Program-made: the position numbers and the translations under genes
The notes under the pieces: model-generated
Databases searched by the model: none
Told to the model about the DNA's origin: nothing
What the model saw: the letters and a program-made list of their open reading frames with translations, nothing else
Assembly: GCF_006711645.1 (NCBI RefSeq)
Contig: NZ_CP041247.1
Coordinates: 1,860,001-1,924,000, forward strand
DNA length: 64,000 bases
Source: Klebsiella electrica
GTDB taxonomy: Bacteria; Pseudomonadota; Gammaproteobacteria; Enterobacterales; Enterobacteriaceae
Direction of reading: 5' to 3'
In this document: piece by piece, positions 60,643 to 64,000 of the stretch
Layout: the number at the start of each line of letters is the position of its first letter
Position numbering within the stretch: position 1 is the first letter of the stretch

Positions 60643-61854
60643 TTATCCTACCGCCGGCAACAGACCCGCGACGATGCAAAACTGAATAGCGACAATCGTG
60701 ATACCGCACAGCAGAACCAGCCACAGCGCCGGTGTTCCCCCTGCGAGCCGCCAGGGAGCGTCAGGGTGCTGTTTTCGACTCCGCATCGCCAGCAGCGAGG
60801 GCAGGATGAGCGCCAGCACCGCCAGCGCGACGCCGGCATAGCCCAGCGCCATCACGAAACCGCGCGGATAAAACAGGGCAAACGCCAGCGGCGGGAGGAA
60901 AGTGATTGCTCCGCTTTGCAGACGACCGACGGGGCTGTTTTTGCGCTGAAACAGGTCTGCCAGATAATCAAACAGCCCAAGCGCTACGCCGAGGAACGAG
61001 GTGGCCAGCGCGAGGTCGGCGAAGAGATGCACCGCCAGTTCAACGTGCGGCGACGCCACGACTTCGCGCAGCGCGTCCAGCAGTCCGTTCAGCCCGGCAT
61101 TTTGCGCCAGCAGCGCGGTGAAGGCGGGTGAGTCAATACTGCCGAGCGTCGCCAGCTGCCAGAAAATATAGGCCACCAGCGGGATAAAGCTGCCGATGAT
61201 AAAGACCCGACGCAGCTTGCGAATATCGCCGTTGAGATAGCTGACGATGCTCGGCACGCTGCCGTGAAAACCGAAAGAGGTAAAAATCACCGGGATTGCC
61301 GACAGCGCCAGACCTTGCTGGAGCGGGAGCGTCAGCAGGTTGATCCGGTGAATATGCGGCAACAACAGTGCCAGCATAATGGCGAGAAAAATGATCTTGG
61401 CGCTAAACAGGAAACGGTTAAACAGATCGACCAGCGATGTGCCGAGGCAGACTACCGCGCCGCCGACGGCGGTAAACAGCAGCACGCCGCCCGCAGGAGG
61501 CAGCGACCAGTCCAGCCACTGGTTAAGGCTGGAGGCCAGCAATTCGCCCGCGCCGCTGATGTAGGCAGCGGTCAGCGCATACATCAGAAATAACATGCAG
61601 ATACCGGTCAGCCATTGCCCGTAACGCCCGAGATAACGTGCCGCCAGCGAACCGAGTCCCATATCGGCAGGGACGTGCTGATAGACCTCCAGCAGTAATA
61701 ATGCGGTGTAGCACATCATCGCCCACAGCGCGATCAGTAAGCAGAAGGTGACGCCGAAACCCACGCCCGCAGAAGCCAGCGGCATTGCCAACATCCCTGC
61801 GCCGATTGTGGTTCCGGCCACGATTAAAATACTACCCAGAGTGCGGTTCTTCAC
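60643..61854 (-). CDS. tyrP: Tyrosine-specific transport protein TyrP
   Basis: TyrP imports tyrosine by proton symport across the inner membrane. Starting at GTG 61854 ([20 protein letters not shown]) it has 403 residues, the E. coli length. The hydroxy/aromatic amino-acid permease family layout with 11 helices is clear ([36 protein letters not shown]). Ten further codons upstream are open but are probably leader. TyrR boxes lie upstream. Confidence 0.95.
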   Translation of the reverse strand: MKNRTLGSILIVAGTTIGAGMLAMPLASAGVGFGVTFCLLIALWAMMCYTALLLLEVYQHVPADMGLGSLAARYLGRYGQWLTGICMLFLMYALTAAYISGAGELLASSLNQWLDWSLPPAGGVLLFTAVGGAVVCLGTSLVDLFNRFLFSAKIIFLAIMLALLLPHIHRINLLTLPLQQGLALSAIPVIFTSFGFHGSVPSIVSYLNGDIRKLRRVFIIGSFIPLVAYIFWQLATLGSIDSPAFTALLAQNAGLNGLLDALREVVASPHVELAVHLFADLALATSFLGVALGLFDYLADLFQRKNSPVGRLQSGAITFLPPLAFALFYPRGFVMALGYAGVALAVLALILPSLLAMRSRKQHPDAPWRLAGGTPALWLVLLCGITIVAIQFCIVAGLLPAVG

Positions 61855-61922
61855 GTTTCTCTCTATCCATGAAGGAATTAACAATCAAATGTGTCGCGCA
61901 GAGTATGTGAAATTATCATTCT

Positions 61923-61963
61923 CGTCAAATGATGGTTACAGTGGTTGTAACTGAATGTTTACA
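61923..61963 (-). promoter_or_regulatory. Two TyrR boxes of tyrP
   Basis: On the minus strand TGTAAA-CATTCA-GTTACA (61946-61963) matches the strong TyrR box TGTAAA-N6-TTTACA at all but one base. A weaker box TGTAAC-CATCAT-TTGACG (61923-61940) follows on the same helix face. Two adjacent boxes, one strong and one weak, are the known arrangement at E. coli tyrP, giving tyrosine repression and phenylalanine activation. Confidence 0.8.
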
Positions 61964-62047
61964 CTCGCGCGGGCCGCCTGAAGACTGCGCTGGCGCAAAG
62001 CTTCCTGCCAGCCGTCGGGCTATTCTGGGCGTTTTACAGGAGGAGTT

Positions 62048-62287
62048 ATGCAATCGATTCATGGTCATGAAGTGCTGCAGATGATGCTCGCCTCGGGCGA
62101 ACCTTACTCGACGGCCAGCCTTGAGGCGGCAATCGTCGCGCGCTTCGGCGCAGATGCCCGTTTTCACACCTGCTCGGCAGAAAATTTAAGCGCGGCGGAG
62201 CTGGTGGCGTTTCTACAGAAAAAGGGGAAGTTTGTTGCCGTAGAGGCGGGGTTTAATACGCGTGAGAGTAAAATTTGTCGGCATTAA
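62048..62287 (+). CDS. yecH: DUF2492 protein YecH
   Basis: The 79-residue product contains SIHGHEVLQMMLASGE and RFHTCSAENLSAAELVAFL, and ends SKICRH, matching E. coli YecH. The conserved His and Cys residues suggest metal binding. It is divergent from tyrP and convergent with ftnA. An AGGAGGAG ribosome site precedes the ATG. Confidence 0.92.
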   Translation: MQSIHGHEVLQMMLASGEPYSTASLEAAIVARFGADARFHTCSAENLSAAELVAFLQKKGKFVAVEAGFNTRESKICRH

Positions 62288-62323
62288 TTTAGCGGCGAAG
62301 CCGAAACTTCGCCGCCGGGAGAA

Positions 62324-62821
62324 TTAATTCTGCGAGTCGAGCGTCGCCAGCTCTTTATCAATAAAGTACAGGCCTTCGCCGCTTTTACCGACGAGGGTCA
62401 GTTTATCAATGACAGATTTAAATAATTTCTCTTCTTCGTGCTGTTCAGCCACATACCACTGCAGGAAATTAAACGTCGGATAATCCTGATTCGTCATGGC
62501 GGCGTGGGCCAGCTCATTAATTTTCCGGGTAATCAGTTGTTCGTGTTCGTAGGTGACGCGGAACAGCTCATCCAGCGATGCATACTCGGCAAACGGCGAG
62601 GCGATGGCGTTGATGCAAGGCAGGCTGCCGGTATCGGTCAAATAATCAAACAGGCGCTGCATATGGGTCATCTCTTCCTGCGCATGACGGCGGAGGAATG
62701 CGGCGGCGCCTTCAAAGCTGTGGTAGCTGCACCATGCGCTCATTTGCTGATAAAGCAGAGAAGAATAAAGCTCAAGATTCATCTGCTCATTTAGTTTATC
62801 GATCATTTCTGTTTTCAGCAT
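62324..62821 (-). CDS. ftnA: Non-haem ferritin FtnA
   Basis: FtnA stores iron in a 24-subunit shell. The 165-residue product ([13 protein letters not shown] start at 62821) has the ferroxidase ligands ([38 protein letters not shown]). Fifteen open codons upstream contain no ribosome site and are not used. It is cytosolic and normally increased by iron through Fur. Confidence 0.96.
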   Translation of the reverse strand: MLKTEMIDKLNEQMNLELYSSLLYQQMSAWCSYHSFEGAAAFLRRHAQEEMTHMQRLFDYLTDTGSLPCINAIASPFAEYASLDELFRVTYEHEQLITRKINELAHAAMTNQDYPTFNFLQWYVAEQHEEEKLFKSVIDKLTLVGKSGEGLYFIDKELATLDSQN

Positions 62822-62866
62822 CGCGTGTGCTCCGAAAATAAAGACGTAACATAAGGGTGCCGCCAC

Positions 62867-63253
62867 TATAATTTGTTATTAATTTATTTGCAAAAAGTAA
62901 ATTAAAAAACTTATTTATTAAAAATGAAAATGGGAATAAAACGCATTGGCAATTTAATAAGTAATGAGAATGGTTCCGGTTTAATATTTTAGCCAGGGCA
63001 TATTATCAAAATAAAAACCGAAATAAGGTATCTGGTGCAGGCAGAAAAATGGACTGCCTGAGCGGAGCTTTGTCGGTGCCCGCTGAGGCGGGCGCGGGAA
63101 GGGCGGGGTCCACGGGCAAAAATGTGAAGCGTAACGTAATTTATAAAACATCTTTTCATAAAATTTGAAAGTGTGTTTATTAAGTAGTAAAGTCCATCAC
63201 AACGCTAACGAACGATCGCGGGAGTGTCCGCACAGCATTCAGGAGAGTAAAGC
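62867..63253. other. AT-rich gap between ftnA and the isomerase gene
   Basis: No gene is supported. It holds the divergent promoters of ftnA and the isomerase gene, with AT-rich sequence at 62860-63010 and 63120-63190. Confidence 0.5.
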
Positions 63254-63892
63254 ATGAAAATTGCACTGATGATGGAAAACAGCCAGGCCAGCAAAAACGC
63301 TATCATCCTCAATCAGTTAAACGCCGTTGCCGATGAAAAAGGCTTCCCGGTTTACAACGTCGGGATGAGTGATGAGCACGACCATCATCTGACCTATATT
63401 CATCTGGGCATTATGGCCAGCATTCTGTTGAATTCGAAAGCGGTTGATTTCGTGGTGACCGGCTGCGGCACAGGCCAGGGAGCGCTGATGTCGCTGAACA
63501 TCCACCCAGGCGTAGTGTGTGGCTACTGTATTGATCCGGCAGATGCTTTCCTGTTCGCGCAAATTAATAACGGTAACGCGCTGTCTCTGCCTTTTGCCAA
63601 AGGTTTTGGCTGGGGCGCCGAGTTGAACGTGCGCTTTATTTTTGAAAAAGCCTTCACCGGTCGCAATGGCGAAGGTTATCCACCGGAGCGTAAAGAGCCG
63701 CAGGTGCGTAACGCCGGTATCCTGAATGCGGTGAAAGCCGCCGTGGTGAAAGATAACTATCTGGATACGCTGCGTGCTATCGACGCGGAACTGGTTAAAA
63801 CGGCGGTCTCCGGTCCGCGTTTCCAGCAGTGCTTCTTCGAGAACGGCCAGGATAAAGAGATCGAGGCTTTTGTCCGCCAGATAGTCGGCTAA
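63254..63892 (+). CDS. RpiB/LacA/LacB-family sugar-phosphate isomerase
   Basis: The 212-residue product has the RpiB fold features: N-terminal MKIALMMENSQASKN, the GCGTGQGALMSLN anion-binding loop (catalytic Cys in VVTGCGTG) and NNGNALSLP. It should interconvert an aldose and ketose phosphate. The C-terminal 60 residues exceed the length of simple RpiB (about 150), typical of a subfamily found in Klebsiella and other enterobacteria. An AGGAGAG ribosome site precedes ATG 63254. The substrate is not known. Confidence 0.85.
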   Translation: MKIALMMENSQASKNAIILNQLNAVADEKGFPVYNVGMSDEHDHHLTYIHLGIMASILLNSKAVDFVVTGCGTGQGALMSLNIHPGVVCGYCIDPADAFLFAQINNGNALSLPFAKGFGWGAELNVRFIFEKAFTGRNGEGYPPERKEPQVRNAGILNAVKAAVVKDNYLDTLRAIDAELVKTAVSGPRFQQCFFENGQDKEIEAFVRQIVG

Positions 63893-63912
63893 GTCCCTGG
63901 TTTTGTCCCGAT

Positions 63913-63937
63913 AAGGCCAGCTTCCGCTGGCCTTTTT
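63913..63937 (+). terminator. Terminator after the isomerase gene
   Basis: AAGGCCAGCTTCCGCTGGCCTT followed by Ts lies 21 bases after the stop codon and could serve both strands. Confidence 0.85.
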
Positions 63938-63939
63938 GC

Positions 63940-64000
63940 TTATTTCTTCCTCGCAGAGACGCTGCTGCCGGCCTCCTGGCTCAGCCGCAGACTATCCACC
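63940..64000 (-). CDS. 3' end of an unidentified gene
   Basis: A minus-strand frame is open from the window edge to a TAA at 63940-63942, ending VSARKK. It directly abuts the terminator hairpin, as expected for a gene end. A LacI-type regulator paired with the isomerase gene would fit the context, but only 19 residues are visible, so this is a guess. Confidence 0.35.
   Translation of the reverse strand, partial: VDSLRLSQEAGSSVSARKK

Overview
The window is chromosomal DNA from an enterobacterium of the Klebsiella/Citrobacter/Enterobacter type. The backbone gene order (nac-cbl-ldtA, mtfA-serU, dcm-vsr, dsrB-rcsA, fliY-dcyD-tcyLN, sdiA-yecF-uvrY-uvrC-pgsA-glyW-cysT-leuZ-yecA-tyrP-ftnA) follows the E. 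coli map, read in the opposite direction. Nac looks very close to the Klebsiella protein. No flagellar genes lie between amyA and fliY, where E. coli and Salmonella carry them, so the strain may be non-motile. I cannot name the species from sequence alone.

Region 1 (1-10.4 kb) is the tRNA-Asn-proximal end of a yersiniabactin high-pathogenicity island: irp2 (N-terminal part only), ybtA, ybtP, ybtQ, ybtX and ybtS, next to a tRNA-Asn. The integrase expected between ybtS and the tRNA is gone apart from a possible scrap. Region 2 (10.5-13.8 kb) is backbone: nac with a sigma-54 promoter and a distant NtrC site, then cbl and ldtA.

Region 3 (13.8-32.2 kb) is an accessory island between a decayed tRNA-Asn locus and an intact tRNA-Asn. 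It begins with an AT-rich leader containing a perfect FNR-type site, followed by a ToxR/MarT-like membrane regulator and its FidL-like partner. The rest runs on the minus strand. A fimbrial cluster laid out like Stb (pilin, chaperone, usher, adhesin, second chaperone) is followed by a LuxR-type regulator and a one-compartment bacteriocin export cluster: TolC-like, HlyD-like and C39-peptidase ABC exporter genes, a DUF1795/DcrB-like gene, a 56-codon membrane ORF joined to it by an ATGA overlap, and a class II microcin precursor with a glycine-zipper core. This is the most interesting part of the window. The exporter has an amber codon and the DUF1795 gene carries an IS, so the system may be decaying or altered. 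The island ends in a truncated helicase fused to the tail of a chitobiase gene.

Region 4 (32.2-50 kb) is backbone: mtfA, serU, an IS3 remnant, a porin, drpB-like, yedJ, dcm, vsr, yedA, yedI, yodC, dgcQ, the sRNA DsrA, yodD, dsrB, rcsA, yedD, amyA and the cystine uptake genes. Region 5 (50-64 kb) is also backbone but disrupted: a broken CoA-transferase gene, sdiA split by an IS5-family element (IS427-type) identical to the one in the microcin cluster, and uvrY split by an IS5/ISKpn26-like element with a CTAG duplication. Intact uvrC, pgsA, three tRNAs, a metallophosphatase, a DUF805 protein, yecA, tyrP with TyrR boxes, yecH, ftnA and an RpiB/LacAB-family isomerase follow.

Overall, iron uptake, adhesion and a putative microcin weapon have been acquired, while quorum sensing (SdiA) and the BarA-UvrY/Csr switch appear to have been lost through IS insertions.
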